Shown: positions 19,432 to 31,033, counted from the stretch's first letter. The stretch: 64,000 nucleotides of DNA from Aradus depressus (GCA_963662175.1 OY759216.1:52779087-52843086), one strand, 5' to 3'. Notes: generated by a model not told the origin, from the letters alone. Numbers and translations are program-made.

Positions 19432-19680
19432 ATAGAAGACTCGACTTTGGGAGTCCTTACCCTAAACTTTTATTCACCTTGGGTAAGGGATCATTAACGT
19501 GTACCTGACACGCTGTACAGGCTCGGCACATCGCTTAGCGTCTCATCCGAAGGACAGCGTACTTAAGTTTATTTTACCTCCCAGATAAAATAATTAAAGG
19601 GCCTCGGCCGGGTTTCGAATCTTCGAACTTGAGCTCAGTAAGCAAGCACGCATACCATTGAGCTATCAGCGCCCTCTATA
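19432..19680 (-). repeat. SINE family A copy, 3' truncated
   Basis: Reverse orientation from GGGAGTCCTTACCCTAAAC to the complete head CATTGAGCTATCAGCGCCCT. CTATAG occurs near both ends (about 19421 and 19676) and may be part of a target duplication. Confidence 0.85.
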
Positions 19681-20252
19681 GTCTTCTTGAAAATACATTG
19701 TTGAATATTTTTTTAAATATTAGTATTTAAATAAGGTGACAAATATTATTTTATAATTCATTAATTATTTTCTTCTATTAGATACATTTTGCATGTATGT
19801 ATTTCTTTTTTAATGTATTAAAACTACTTTCTGTTGAAGAAAATATTTAAACTCTTTCTGTTGTTATATTTCGCAAGCTATTAAGTTTCTATTTATGTCT
19901 TATTTCATGAACTGCTCTAAGATATTCCTATTTAAAAGCAATATCATTTTATTTCATATATACTATATTTAATTTTATAACATATGTTTGACTCTTTTTA
20001 ACGTTATTTTTCGTGATATTAGCGTTTTAACAATGTTTTGTTTTCAACTAGGTTATAAGTCAATTTCTAATATTATTCTGTTTTTTTTTTTTCTGAATTG
20101 TATGAACGAAATGTTTGAAAAGCAAATGATAGAATAGGGTTAAACGGCTTTTCTGAGACGGGGGATCGTAGCACATGGAAAGGGAGCTTATTTGTACCAT
20201 CCCAGCTGTAAGAACTATCGAAGTTGTGTAATCGATGTTTTCAAAGGCCATT
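19681..20252. other. AT-rich, no recognisable gene
   Basis: No exon or named repeat seen. Confidence 0.4.
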
Positions 20253-20254
20253 CA

Positions 20255-20590
20255 TGTCTACCGACCTCCTGAATCCCAAAACGAAAACAATATAAATCCT
20301 TTCTGTCTGTGTGTGTGTTTGTAAACACGATAACTTCCTATGTGGAAAAATGAATGTTTCGACACAAGAACCCGTGTTGTCACCTATTGATTTTCAACCG
20401 AATCTGTCAATGAGAAGAGTAGAGAGAAGCCGTAATAGCTGAATAACTGCCGAAGTAATAAAATTTCATATGAGGACTCAGAAGTGCCTGAGTAAGACAC
20501 CTATTAACTTTCAGCCAAAGCGGTCTATTGAATTCAGAGGGAGAGCGATAACTTATTTGATTAATTGGCGCTGGGGAGGTGCATAGCCGG
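20255..20590 (-). repeat. family C element
   Basis: Reverse orientation: CCGACCTCCTGAATCCCAAA, TGTAAACACGATAACT, ACCTATTGATTTTCAACC, TAACTGCCGAAGTAATAAAA, GGCGCTGGGGAGGTGCATAG CCGGTGATT. Confidence 0.75.
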
Positions 20591-21239
20591 TGATTTACTA
20601 TAATATAATGGAAGAACATAAAATTTGGATTGATTAATTCATTAGGTATATAACATTTACATAGCATATTTTATTCAATCCAAAAGGAGAAGCTGAAATA
20701 GCTAAAGTTGAATGAAAGAGGATTTTAGTTATAAATCCCAGCTAATTAGGTCAATGGGTGACTTAATGCCGGTGGATTACCAGCTTGGCATCATCTCTCC
20801 AGCTAGTCAAAGTCCCACATAAACATATATATTCCATTTAATTAATTCACAGTTTGTGGGTAAAAAAAGAGGAATTATTTTTACAAATTTTTGGATTAGG
20901 CAATTTGCTAGACTGCCACAAGAATACAACTTGGAGTACCCATAAAAAAAAAGTCAAACCCACATTCAGTTTTATATGGCCGTTAACTCCGTCTCCTACC
21001 GCCTTACAGACAAACAGGAAGGGATTTTATTTTTTTTTTACTAGTTCTTGATGGCTGCAAAAATTTAATTGCAGATTGAGATTTTTTCATTCTTTTTATG
21101 GAGCAGTTATTGTACAAATTGTTATTTCAAACAAAAAAATAATAAAATATAATATACAAGTAAGAAAATAAGAAAACATTCAACCAAAAAATAAGAATTT
21201 TCATAAAATAAAATGGTATAATCTAGACTTAATGCTTAG
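20591..21239. other. no recognisable gene
   Basis: Unassigned AT-rich sequence. Confidence 0.4.
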
Positions 21240-21405
21240 TTATTATGACTCATGCCCGGGCTTTAACTTTGAGGTCATATCGCCTACTACCAGAGCGCTC
21301 TTTCGTCACTCTGGTGGACATTCTCCAAATTCTACTCTTGAGAGTCCTAAATTTTGCCTACTCACGTTTATTCACCTAGGTACTAGCTTCGTACAGGTAC
21401 TAGAT
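21240..21405 (-). repeat. SINE family A 3' part
   Basis: ATGACTCATGCCCGGGCTTT, AGGTCATATCGCCTACTACC, GAGCGCTCTTTCGTCACTCT, then divergence after GAGTCCTAAATTTTGCCTAC. It abuts an RNase H remnant. Confidence 0.85.
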
Positions 21406-21439
21406 CATTGGGCACAAGAAGGTACATACATATATACTC

Positions 21440-21650
21440 GAACTCACTCGGTTTTATCGAAGACCCAAAAGTGTAGAAAAATCAGAACACAATTGAAAAG
21501 ATTACAAGCGAATGGGAAATAAGTCGTCTTCTTATGTGTTCCAGGGCACTTTGGTGTGGATGGGAAGGAAGAAGCCGACAGAGCAGCTGAAGTGACGTCG
21601 GCGGCTGATGAGTATGTACACAGTAACATTAGGCATTTCGCCGCATGACT
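21440..21650 (+). pseudogene. RNase H domain remnant of a non-LTR retrotransposon
   Basis: The plus-strand frame reads KIRTQLKRLQANGK, a stop, then VVFLCVPGHFGVDGKEEADR AAE. The CVPGH.GVDGKEEAD motif is the conserved C-terminal part of retroelement RNase H (usual form WVPGHSGIEGNE.AD) with its histidine. An in-frame TAA at about 21520 and loss of the surrounding polymerase show that it is dead. The element group (I/R1-like) cannot be decided from this piece. Confidence 0.65.
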
Positions 21651-21957
21651 TGATGAAACAGGTCAAAATGGCTGCCTAACTTCTCTGTTGATCTTTCCGG
21701 AACGATTAAGAAAATAGTGATAAAAAGAGTGGCCAGGGGTACTTCTTGGTGGGGAACAGACCTCCAAGAGTGGGAGTTGCAGACATGTGATGAAGGTCTG
21801 TCAGAAACTGGCCAAGTATCGGGAAAATAGCAACATGCCCGCGACACTCCAAGATATATTTTGTGACGGAACACACAAATTCCAGAATCTAATAATAAAT
21901 ATATTTTTTGTACATTTAGAGATAACTATAGTTAGTATACATTAGGGGATGGTTTAC

Positions 21958-22485
21958 TGAAGGACTGGCGGTGCGAGGGGAAGCGCTCTCAGGATGCTTG
22001 CTAACCGCTAGGCTGAGGACTGGCGGTGCAATGAAAAGTGCTCTCAGGATGCTTGCTATCCGCTAGGCTGAGGACTGGTGGTGCGAGGGGAAGCGCTCTC
22101 AGGATGCTTGCTATCCGCTAGGCTGAGGACTGGCGGTGCGATGGGAAGCGCTCTCAGGATGCTTGCTATCCGCTAGGCTGGGGACTGGCGGTGCGATGGG
22201 AAGCGCTCTCAGGATGCTTGCTATCCGCTAGGCTGAGGACTGGCGGTGCGATGGGAAGCGCTCTCGCTTACTATCCGCTAGGCTGAGGACTGGCGGTGCG
22301 ATGGGAAGCGCTCTCGCTTGCTATCCGCTAGGCTGAGGACTGGCGGTGCGATGGGAAGCGCTCTCGCTTGCTATCCGCTAGGCTGAGGACTGGCGGTGCG
22401 ATGGGAAGCGCTCGCGCTTGCTATCCGCTAGGCTGAGGACTGGCGGTGCGATGGGAAGCGCTCTCGCTTGCTATCCGCTAGGCTA
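21958..22485. repeat. minisatellite, five 55-bp then five 50-bp units
   Basis: The unit is AGGACTGGCGGTGCGATGGG, AAGCGCTCTCAGGATGCTTG, CTATCCGCTAGGCTG. The first five units are 55 bp; the last five all lack AGGAT and are 50 bp. The shorter type must have arisen once and then been amplified. Confidence 0.95.
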
Positions 22486-22639
22486 GCTGGTTGTACAACC
22501 TTTGGATCTCCTCTTCCCTAGACTGAACGCTACCACTGAAGAGTGTCCAATACTTCCCGCCATACTTTCCCAGTTGTCATCGCTAATCCTATATCGGAAA
22601 CGCTAATGGTCTCAGCAGCTGATGTGTTAAAAAAAAAAG

Positions 22640-22775
22640 TCGTTGTTGAATCACCAGTTATGTTCCCACCAAAAATGAATCAATTAAGTTTTCGCACAAT
22701 TTCATTTGAATGAAAATAACCATGAACAAATAGTTCAAATATTAAGGTTACAAAATGGAAGTTGTTCCGGGCCAT
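22640..22775. repeat. family C end plus family G fragment
   Basis: GTTGAATCACCAGTTATG and GAATCAATTAAGTTTTCGC are family C end sequences. They are followed by AATATTAAGGTTACAAAATG GAAGTT, which is family G (reverse of 912-954). Confidence 0.5.
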
Positions 22776-23190
22776 CCAACAAATACATGAAATGAACTAC
22801 TGATAAACATAAATGATTCAGTTCATAATAATATCATAAGAGGATTCTCCTCTTTAAGGATTATTACAGACATTATCTGCCATTTATCATAACGAGTATT
22901 ATTTATAATAGAGAAGATTACATGACCCATCCGAGGTGTAGGCATAGGCACACAACACAAACTAATTTAGGATTGTAGATTGAGCGAGGCAGGGACCAGG
23001 GCCTAGGAGCATTACACAGGTTTACCAGACCTCTTTATTCTAATTGTCTCATTTATCAAACCACAACAGAAAAGTTCTTGTCACGAGAACACAACACGCT
23101 TCCTTCCCAGCACAACTCTCCGCTACCTTGATGTCCCGACCTCTACTGGCTTCAAAGCTAGTATAATTAAGGGTTTGTTTTGTTTCAAAT
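22776..23190. other. no recognisable gene
   Basis: Unassigned sequence. Confidence 0.4.
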
Positions 23191-23194
23191 GCTG

Positions 23195-23285
23195 GCTGAT
23201 GGTATCACAGCGGCCAGAGTGGGCCTATTGAGTGCCCTGTATTGGCTCCTATCACAGCCCTGTATCTTTAATAAAGTCCAGGATA
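23195..23285 (+). repeat. family D repeat
   Basis: GGCTGATGGTATCACAGCGG CCAGAGTGGG ... TGCCCTGTATTGGCTCC .. ATCACAGCCCTGTATCTTTA ATAAAGT. A second copy lies at 24497-24590. It resembles a retroelement 3' end but no coding part is attached. Confidence 0.7.
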
Positions 23286-24086
23286 CTGCTAGAGGTTCCT
23301 TCCATAAACTGTTATGGCCCGACAGGAAGCAGTAAAACCTTTTGCTTTCTAGAGTTTTACACTGGCTTAGAATATGGAACGTTGTCTCATTTTTCTCGCC
23401 GAACTTTCTTCACAGAGGGCTTCTAGCAATACCCAGTTTATGAAGTGTCCTTAAATCAGCCCTGTCACAGTTGTAACGTTTATTTTGCTCATGTTCCGAA
23501 GCTCTCGGCTTCTTTTCCCTGAGAGTTCCGCAAAAAAAGAGTTTTGAATGTCTTTCCTTAAGGGACCCCTGTCCAGAACTGGATCTGTTGTTATTAGTTA
23601 GCCAGCTGTCTTGCGGTGCCCTTAGAGGCCTGTTTAGTTGATCAGTCCTTAATTACCTGACATCCTGGCACCCATCTCACCCTACTCGTGTTTGAAGGCA
23701 TGCCATTGGTGGACTTTTAACTTCGGTTTTTGTTCTTTTGAGAGTCCTCCAATCTCCGAAATTAGAGAATTTGAAAAAAGCTCCACCAAATGAAGGAAAC
23801 GAAGGTTTAGAGTGAGCGCAGAAACATATTATGGGTTGTAGCCTGAAATTTGGAGATCGAAGGACCCTCCTCAAAGGAGCAAAAACAGAAAGAAGGGTTC
23901 ACCAAATAAAGCGATCAAAGATTTAGAGGGAGAGCAAAAACTTACATGTGAGCGCTAAAAAACATTCATGCCTTTTGCTTTATTGGGAAGCTTGTGAAAA
24001 TCTGGAACCGTGGGCCCGGGTACGGATTTGGAACCGAGAACCAAGCATCTGAAAATTGAAATACCCGGTTCTGCTATTCCCAGAAA
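23286..24086. other. no recognisable gene
   Basis: Moderately GC-balanced unassigned sequence with a weak internal repeat (AAATGAAGGAAACGAAGGTTTAGA and CAAATAAAGCGATCAAAGATTTAGA, broken here only to note similarity). Confidence 0.35.
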
Positions 24087-24200
24087 CCTGTCTCGGTTCA
24101 TCCGGAACCGTCTACCAGCTTTATTGACGGACTATCATCATATCCTGTCTCGGTTCATCCGGAACCGTCTACCAGCTTTATTGACGGACTATCATCATAT
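24087..24200. repeat. exact 57-bp tandem duplication
   Basis: CCTGTCTCGGTTCATCCGGA with ACCGTCTACCAGCTTTATTG and ACGGACTATCATCATAT occurs twice back to back (24087-24143, 24144-24200) with no difference. A diverged third trace is at about 24345. Confidence 0.95.
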
Positions 24201-24496
24201 CTGTTTGAAGCCTATTTACCGACATTGCTATATTAAAGATTTTTCTGAATATGAAGAATCGGTGCCACTAAGACCACATAAATTCTATATTTTCTCTTTC
24301 CTCGGCTATTTTTTTTTGAACCAGAACAAATTTTCATAATTTCTTATGGTTGACTATCATCGTATTTGGTTGAAGCCTCTCTACTGACATTGCTGTATTA
24401 ATGTGCTATCCTAGGCTACAATGAGGACAACTAAACTCAAACGTAAGTTTGCGCTCTCCTTCTAAACCTTCGATTTTTTTTTTTTTTTTTTTTTGG

Positions 24497-24590
24497 GCTG
24501 ATGGTGTCTCCTCGGCCAGAGTAGGGCTATTTTGTGCCCTGTATTTGTTGGCCCCTATCACAGCCCTGTATCTTTAATAAAGTAAAAAGG
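24497..24590 (+). repeat. family D repeat, second copy
   Basis: GGGCTGATGGTGTCTCCTCG GCCAGAGTAGGG ... ATCACAGCCCTGTATCTTTA ATAAAGT, following a T tract. Confidence 0.7.
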
Positions 24591-24904
24591 ACTGAAAAAA
24601 TAACATTCTGAGAGTTCAAGGTAGATGCTATTGGTTGATTTGACATAATATTTCAAAGATTCCTAGGAAGGTTTTGAGGCCTTCAGAGAGCGCGGAGGAT
24701 TGTTAGGATGGGATTAGAGTGTGAGATTTGAAACCGTTTTGTGTTGGATGAGAGTTTGTTGTGGAAAGTTGAAAATCGGTACTGGAGTAGATCCTGTAAG
24801 GTGGCGATGTTTATGTCTTGATAGAGTAATCCATTTCAAGAATAGCGAGACTCAAGAATAGAGGATCCGGGACGAACAATGAGCTGAAGGACATTTCTGT
24901 CTAT
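24591..24904. other. no recognisable gene
   Basis: Unassigned; weakly resembles 9990-10185. Confidence 0.35.
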
Positions 24905-25530
24905 AGCAGACTGTAGTAGGAGACACGACGATAAGGTGGGCTGGCATGTCCATGGAGGCACTTCAAAGCCACATTTTCAGTCAAATCGGCCAAAGCGAAG
25001 GAAAGGATTGGATGTCATGTATCGACATGAAGTTTTATATTTAAATTCTAAATCCCATAAGAAAGGCACCTATTAATTTTCCGCAAAATCGGGCGAAAGG
25101 AAGGGAGCTCGACTAAAAAACCCTAATAACTGCCGATGTAATAAATCTACAGAGAAAAAATTAAATGTAAAAATTCAGAAGCCCATAAATAAGTCAATTA
25201 TGAATTTTTAAAATAAATAAAAACAAAGGGCTTGTTTAATTTTTATATTGTGAAATTTCACAAAAATATATACACAAAGTGTACCGGTTTCGGCTTACGC
25301 CTTCGGTATAGTTTATGTGCATATTTTAGTGGAATTAGACAATATAACGTCGTTGTTTTTATTTATTTTATTGCCTTTCCACCATATCGACGCAGATGGC
25401 AGAAATAAATGTATTCGGAAAAGGATTTTTAGTCCAAACATTCTACTGATTTTAGAGGGAGAGCGAAAACTTCATTGAATAATTGGAGCTGCAGAAGCGT
25501 ATTACCGGTGATCCATCGACGACTCTTTGA
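24905..25530 (-). repeat. family C element interrupted by another repeat
   Basis: The reverse family C sequence runs to about 25195 (TAACTGCCGATGTAATAAAT, AATTCAGAAGCCCATAAATA), breaks, and resumes at about 25415 with TAGAGGGAGAGCGAAAACTT and the GCTGCAGAAGCGTATTACCG GTGAT end. The 25195-25415 insert is a separate entry. Confidence 0.65.
25195..25415. mobile_element. foldback/Penelope-like fragment inserted in family C
   Basis: Contains GTGTACCGGTTTCGGCTTAC and TTTTAGTGGAATTAGACAAT, related to the arms of the 955-1212 foldback (ACCGGTTTCGGCTTT; TTTAGTGGAATAGACAATAT). TTTTATTT-type repeats lie on each side (about 25205 and 25355). Confidence 0.55.
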
Positions 25531-27200
25531 CCATGTTATACACATCCAATCATCTACACTTTATCCTTGAACCCCCTCAATATAAGACACATAGTCATTA
25601 TTTATAGAATATTATCGACAGAAAGATTTCAGACTTTAATCTTTTACAAAGTTTGAGGCTGAGTAGCGTGCAAACGTTGAAGCAAATGGATAGCGTGATG
25701 GGATATTGAATCTGATGAAAGTTTTAGTTAGTTATGTATAAGAATAGCTATTGTCTGAAAGGTAAAGATTGGGGTGGTAGATGAGGCGTTCTTGTGGTAC
25801 TCCTTCAGGAGGGGAGAGAAGCGCGAGATGTGAGATACTTGATGGTATCCTCATGAACAGCTTCATTCCAGTTACTGAAAGAACGACCACAGTCAGGCAA
25901 AACCGATATCGCAGAAGTTGCGTTAGGTTAGCGGATTCTCATAGTACTTTTTTCACGTCAAATGTTTACGGAACGTATGTGAAGAAGGGAGATGCAGAAT
26001 GCAGAAAATTTTCTTGCAGAGTTAAGCCTTTACATACCTCGATTTCTAATGGGCATAAACGAACATTCTATGGCAGAAGAAAACACTATAATCTAATTTT
26101 CTCCAAAAATGTTGTATTCAAATGCGTAATGAAGTCGCATTAAACGCTCGGATGTTTTTTTTATATGAAAAGACATAGAGATTTGAACGACCTATCAAAT
26201 CGTGTTCAGAGGAGCCAGTTTTATGAAAATATAGATAGTTTCCATAAATGTTACCAATCAGGTGAGCGAGAAAGACTGTAACTACTGCTCAGACTCTCCT
26301 TCCTGTTGTCATGAAGATATAGAGAGTCGTTGAGAGAACGCCCTACTTCAGGGTAGGCGGATGTGGACATTTTTGTTCAGTCTGATTTGTTGTTATGGTC
26401 AACCTTGAAGATGAAAACCCTGGGTCACACGAACCAATTGTCCACAACCACCCACACCAATGAAGGACGTTCTTGGGCGTTTCCAGTTCTCTTAAAGTAT
26501 CAAGATCTCTAAATTTTACTGAAAATGTTTCCCAAGTAATTTCCAGTTCATGAACTAAAGTGAGAGTGAACATCGATTTAAGAGTACATCATTATCGATT
26601 GATATGGGTCGAACATGGAAAACTTTCCTGGTATTGGGAATGTCCAGCACTGTAATATTTATGCTATTAATTATATCTTATTGTAGATCAATACCGATAG
26701 CCTCTAATCGATCCGTTTATTTACCTAAATACGGTTTCCTTAACATCGTTTAATTCACGCTGTTCCATCTAAATGCAAGTAATTAATAATAATCAAAAAT
26801 CGAACAATATTTTAGCAAATATCAAGTATTACGTTAGAAAAAATTAATCACGAGCAATCCTATGTTTCCCAAATTCAATGAAGACCGGAATATTCTTTTA
26901 GAATTATGTACTTTGAAAAAAGGAGAGAAAAATTCGGAATTAAGCAGCTTCAATTTTCGAATTTTTTTAAAAAGGCTTAATTCACACAGAAACGACTTGA
27001 GGAAGTTCTAGAACACCTAATGGTGATCCCAGATGGCAATGTCTACGTAACAAGAGATCTCTTGAGGAAGTATTGTGAGCAGGACTGGATCAAAGAAAGA
27101 AATTGGAGGGCCTTGGGCCAGTATATCTTCTAAGAGATGGACACTCGACTTGCTTTGTGCCCTAGAAACAGGATCACTTTACTTTCCCAGCTATACGAAG
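25531..27200. other. mostly unassigned; one open frame and an old repeat
   Basis: Positions 25781-26143 (+) hold a 120-codon open frame rich in R, S and C with no family resemblance; I do not call it a gene. Around 26195-26275, TGTTCAGAGGAGC ... AATCAGGTGAGCG resembles 36672-36752, suggesting an old dispersed repeat. Confidence 0.35.
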
Positions 27201-27204
27201 TAGA

Positions 27205-27690
27205 GGGGGAAGTTAAGGAATCAGTTGTTTTCTCTGGAATTCCATGTTTATCAACACCCTGATTCCAAAAATTAAAAAAAAAATGCTAGCTGTCTGTGTA
27301 TGTGCCTGTGAAGTATCGCCACAAAATTGTATATGTGCATCCAGAACCCTCTAAGGACGACAACTAATGGTTTTCAGCCAAATCGGCCAAGCCAAAAACT
27401 CTCATTACTCCCGATCTAATGAATGTATCGACATGAAATTTCATATGCAAATTCAAAATCCCAATAAGGACGATACCTATCAATTTGCAGCGAAATTGGC
27501 CAGGGGATCAACTCAAAAACCCTAATAACTGCCGGTGTAATGAATTTAGCGACACAAAATTTAGTATGAGGATTCAGAAGTCTCTATTAATTTTTACCCC
27601 AAACGGTCAATTTATTTAGGAGGGAGAGCAAAAACTTAAATGATTAATTAGTTCTGGGAAAGTACAATGGTTCCTGCCGGTGATTCACCG
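27205..27690 (-). repeat. family C element, near full length
   Basis: Starts CCCAGCTATACGAAGTAGAG GGGAAGTTAAGGAATCAG and runs through GTATGTGCCTGTGAAG, GACGACAACTAATGGTTTTC AGCCAAATCGGCC, TAATGAATGTATCGACATGA, AACTGCCGGTGTAATGAATT and GGAGGGAGAGCAAAAACTTA to CTGGGAAAGTACAATGG. TTCCTGCCGGTGATTCACCG. This copy shows the whole order of the family. Confidence 0.8.
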
Positions 27691-27789
27691 ATAACTTCTT
27701 TATTTTTTTTTATTTCCGGCGATACATTTATGGGCAATAAACATGAAAGTGTGAAAACTCAAAATCGAATTAATACAGGTTACATAACT

Positions 27790-28030
27790 TCCCCTAAACT
27801 CGTTGAGGAGTTAGTTACTTTGGGTTCAACTGCGAGATCATATGGCCTACTGCCTATATAGGTCTAGTCAACAAGGGTAGGGGTACCTGGCATCATACAG
27901 GCTCGGCACCATCATTTAACGTCCCAGCCAAACGGCCTGCTCAAGTTTTTATCACCTCTCAGAAAAAAAAAAGAACCTTAGGGCCTCGGCGGGATTACGA
28001 ACCCGCGGTCTTGAGCTCAGAAAGCAATAT
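27790..28030 (-). repeat. SINE family A copy, degenerate
   Basis: Reverse orientation with CAGGCTCGGCACCATCATTT AACGTCCCA, then AGGGCCTCGGCGGGATTACG AACCCGCGGTCTTGAGCTCA GAAAGCA. Confidence 0.75.
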
Positions 28031-28640
28031 AGTTGAGGAAGTAACATAGTAAAGTCTTATTTCCAATTTAGTAAAGGGGGGGTTCTCATTTTTGGAGGGA
28101 ATAATGGCGGGTCTAATGGCTCCAATGATGGGGTTGTCATGGCTTCCTTCTTATCAAGGGATGGTCGGAGGGGGTGCTTTTTTGTTCCTTCGACGCCTGG
28201 TAAACAATAGGAGGATGGGTGGGGGGAATGTCTTTGAATCTTCTTCAAGGCCATTTTGTTTTTATCACATTTCTCATTGATTTATTTGTTTTTCAGCTTC
28301 CCATTGAAAACAATCCTTTTTCCTCGTACCTTCACCAGAATTGACAAATGTCGGATTTTCCTCCCCCTTCCAACCCAACCTCCCCCCCCAAAAAAAGTAA
28401 TAAAAATACTGTTTTCATGCAGTAACTCATAAATCAAGTTTTTGAAATTCATAATCATGCCTCCAAAAACCCTCTGAAATGATATGTCACACGTGTTTGA
28501 ACCACCCTCAGTCTCTGCTTGGTATCTTCCTCGCTTAAATTTTTTGTTGAATAGTCAATATGACAACCCAAATTTTTCACAATACATCCGCGTTTCTAGT
28601 TATTCATAATAATTTTTTTACTAACATAAATGGTACTTAA
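28031..28640. other. no recognisable gene
   Basis: G- and C-run-containing sequence with overlapping open frames on opposite strands (28057-28280). No family resemblance. Confidence 0.4.
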
Positions 28641-28675
28641 CATTTTTTGCAGAGATATTGCGAAACACTTAATAA

Positions 28676-28895
28676 AAAATATAGAAAAACACGTATGTTT
28701 TTTAAACAATATTGTCTATTTCACAAAATATACTTTAGTACTTTCGATATTGCTACCGTCTTCAGCCATGTGTTAACTTCCCATTTAGTACTTATTAAGT
28801 CGTGGCTGAAGGTGGTAGCAATACCGAAAGTATCCCATATATTTTATATATTTTGTGAAATAGACAATATTTTTAAAAAACGTACGGTTTTTTCT
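28676..28895. repeat. imperfect foldback element
   Basis: The left arm AACAATATTGTCTATTTCAC, ACTTTCGATATTGCTACCGT pairs with the right arm GGTAGCAATACCGAAAGTAT, GTGAAATAGACAATATTTTT. The loop is about 28 bp. Same architecture as 955-1212 but diverged. Confidence 0.8.
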
Positions 28896-29084
28896 TTAAA
28901 TGGGTTTCGAGGTGCAAATGGGAGGGGAGTAAAAATGCATTTTATTGTTCGTGCTGCACGCTGACATTTCGGTCAACTAATGCATTCTTCAAGTAGTCTA
29001 TTGTATTTGTCTACTTTCTCATTACCTTTAGTATCCAATGCTCTTATCCCTTCCCTGTTAGCTCTGCTGTGGCTGCCATAAATT

Positions 29085-29232
29085 TTACCTACGCAGGTTT
29101 AGTTATGCAAGATAGGGAGTTTTTAACGATCTGACATGGCACAGGCTCGGGACCATCGCTTAACGTCCCATCCGAAAGATGGCGTGCTCAGTAGGCTAGC
29201 ATGCTACCACTCAGCTACTGGCATCCTCATAA
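29085..29232 (-). repeat. SINE family A fragment
   Basis: TTTTACCTACGCAGGTTTAG, GATCTGACATGGCACAGGCT CGGGACCATCGCTTAACGTC CCATCCGAAAGATGGCG, then a deletion into GCTACCACTCAGCTACTGGC. Confidence 0.8.
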
Positions 29233-29957
29233 AATGAGTAATTATCAATTGTTCAGCTGATTATTGTTCCGCATGGTTTATGTCTGAAGGGGACTTATAA
29301 GGATCCTACATAATAAATTTCATGAAAATCCGATCAACGATTGAGTTCGCTCCCACAACAAAAATGATCTTTCTACGCCCATAGGCCCATATGTCATAAC
29401 ATCTGCATTGATATTATATGTCGATAAGCATTTGAATTTTAAAATTCTGCAATGGAATAATGGAGATATGAAGTTTACCAAGGATCGGCATATAGAAAGA
29501 GATATGTGAGGAAAAGTTGTGAAGGAGATTTTGTTTTTTACTGTAGCTGATAAGAGGCCTCAATCTGTATCTGTATGGTTGTGGTTGTGGTTGTGGCCAT
29601 TGTGAGGGGGGATTTGATGGGAACCATTGTTTCCAGGGAATTTCCACTTGGACAGCCCAACAACACATCAACCCCACTCTCCAGTCTAAACACCACTTTT
29701 AGTAGCTACCCATTTTATTTTTTCTTTGGGTTGGGAAACTGTAGACACACTCCAAAAAAAGTAATTAGAAAATCAGTATCTTTTTTCAATTTTTTTCTTA
29801 GCGAATTTTGTGGTACCAATATTATGAAAATATCTATTATTTGATGTATTTTGTGTGTAATTGTACTTCCACAAATAAAGGTTCTTTCATTTAATTTCAC
29901 TTATGCTTATGTAATAAACAAAATCTTTCCGACGAAGATTTGTTTTTTGTTATATTT
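29233..29957. other. no recognisable gene
   Basis: Unassigned; TGTGGTTGTGGTTGTGG simple repeat at about 29579. Confidence 0.4.
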
Positions 29958-30530
29958 TTTATAGAATGTGGGATAGCTTCAAGTACCTGGGGGCCGTTAT
30001 CACGGAAAGGAACGACGTTAAAGAAGACATCAAAGCGAGGATAACGGCCGGGAATAGATGCTACCGGTCACTGCAGAAGGTGCTCGGATCGAGGACTGTG
30101 TCCCGAGACGCCAAAATAACAATTTATAAAACAGTTCTAAGACCGGTCGTCACATGTGCGAGTGAAACCTGGGTCCTGACTAGGAGGGACGAAGTCTTAC
30201 TCAATACGTGGGAGAGTAAGGTATTGAGAAAGATATACGGCCCTACTCCAGAGGAGCTTAGTGAAGCAGGGGTGGCTGCGATGGCTGGGGCATTTATAGA
30301 GGATGGAACCAGACAGATTGCCGAGGAGGTTAGTGGAGGGACACCCGGGAGGACAAAGAAGAAGAGGTAGACCCCGCTTACGTTTACATAACGATGGGTG
30401 TGAGAAGATGGAGACGGGAGGCCGAGGATAGAGAAGAATGGCGGAAGATCGTTGCGGAGGCCCAGATTCTACAAGGACCGTAGCGCCAGGGAGAGTAAAG
30501 TAAGTATATATATATATATATATATATAAA
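29958..30530 (+). pseudogene. 3' end of an RTE-type retrotransposon, 5' truncated
   Basis: Plus-strand remnant of the same reverse-transcriptase group as 5445-5909. The frame from 29966 reads WDSFKYLGAVITERNDVKED, IKARITAGNRCYRSLQKVLG, then YKTVLRPVVTCASETWVL and ESKVLRKIYGP. Downstream the reading passes through two other frames (RGRPRLRLHNDG, then MGVRRWRREAEDREEWRKIV AEAQILQGP and a stop at about 30481), so at least two frameshifts are present. A (TA)n run at about 30507-30525 follows the stop and may be the tail. The catalytic core and the endonuclease are missing. Confidence 0.75.
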
Positions 30531-30539
30531 ATTTCGAGT

Positions 30540-30752
30540 CGAGGTTAGGTTAGGTTAGGTTTTATGACTCATGCCCGGGCTTTAACTACGAGGTCATATC
30601 GCCTACTACCAGAGCGCTCTTTCGTCACTCTGGTGGACATGAGCCCGACTCTACTGTGGGAGTCCTAAATTTTGCCTACCCTAAATTTTTATTCATCTAG
30701 GGTAGGGGTCTTTAACGAGTACCTGACATCGTACAGGCTCGGGACCATCGCG
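30540..30752 (-). repeat. SINE family A copy with TTAGG tail
   Basis: Begins (tail side) GAGGTTAGGTTAGGTTAGGT TTTATGACTC, three TTAGG-type units, then an undamaged 3' body to CTCGGGACCATCGC, where it joins family C sequence. The head is missing. Confidence 0.9.
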
Positions 30753-30928
30753 AGTCGATACATTCATTCTATCGGGAGTTATAATGTTCACAGGCACACA
30801 CACAGACCGACAGAAATGTTATTTTTTATTTGGCATCAAGAGGTCGGAAAAACATGAAATTCAGTTGAAAACTCAGCATCGAATTTTTGACCGATTACAT
30901 CCCCTATATCTCCTAACTGGGGAAGTAA
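30753..30928 (+). repeat. family C end fragment
   Basis: GTCGATACATTCATTCTATC GGGAGTTATAATGTTCACAG, GAGGTCGGAAAAACATGAAA, then the terminal AACTGGGGAAGTAA. The Jockey-type element starts directly after it. Confidence 0.8.
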
Positions 30929-31011
30929 AAAAAACTAATTCCTTTTATCTAGAGAAAGTAATTTATTTGGGCCGGCATTCAAGTGCCTTTCACAAAAATA
31001 ACAAAATACAG

Positions 31012-31033
31012 AAAAAAAAAAAAAAAAAAAAAA
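31012..31033 (+). repeat. A22 tract in the Jockey 3' UTR
   Basis: Twenty-two A on the plus strand, i.e. T on the element strand, about 30 bp after the ORF2 stop. Either the UTR has an internal T tract or a short plus-strand retroposon with its own poly(A) tail (about 30933-31033) inserted here. Confidence 0.9.

Noticed and set aside
21958..22485. CRISPR-like array
   Set aside because: Units abut one another without spacers; ordinary minisatellite.
25781..26143. 120-codon plus-strand ORF as a gene
   Set aside because: No domain, no compositional shift, no splice or promoter context; length is within chance for this much sequence.
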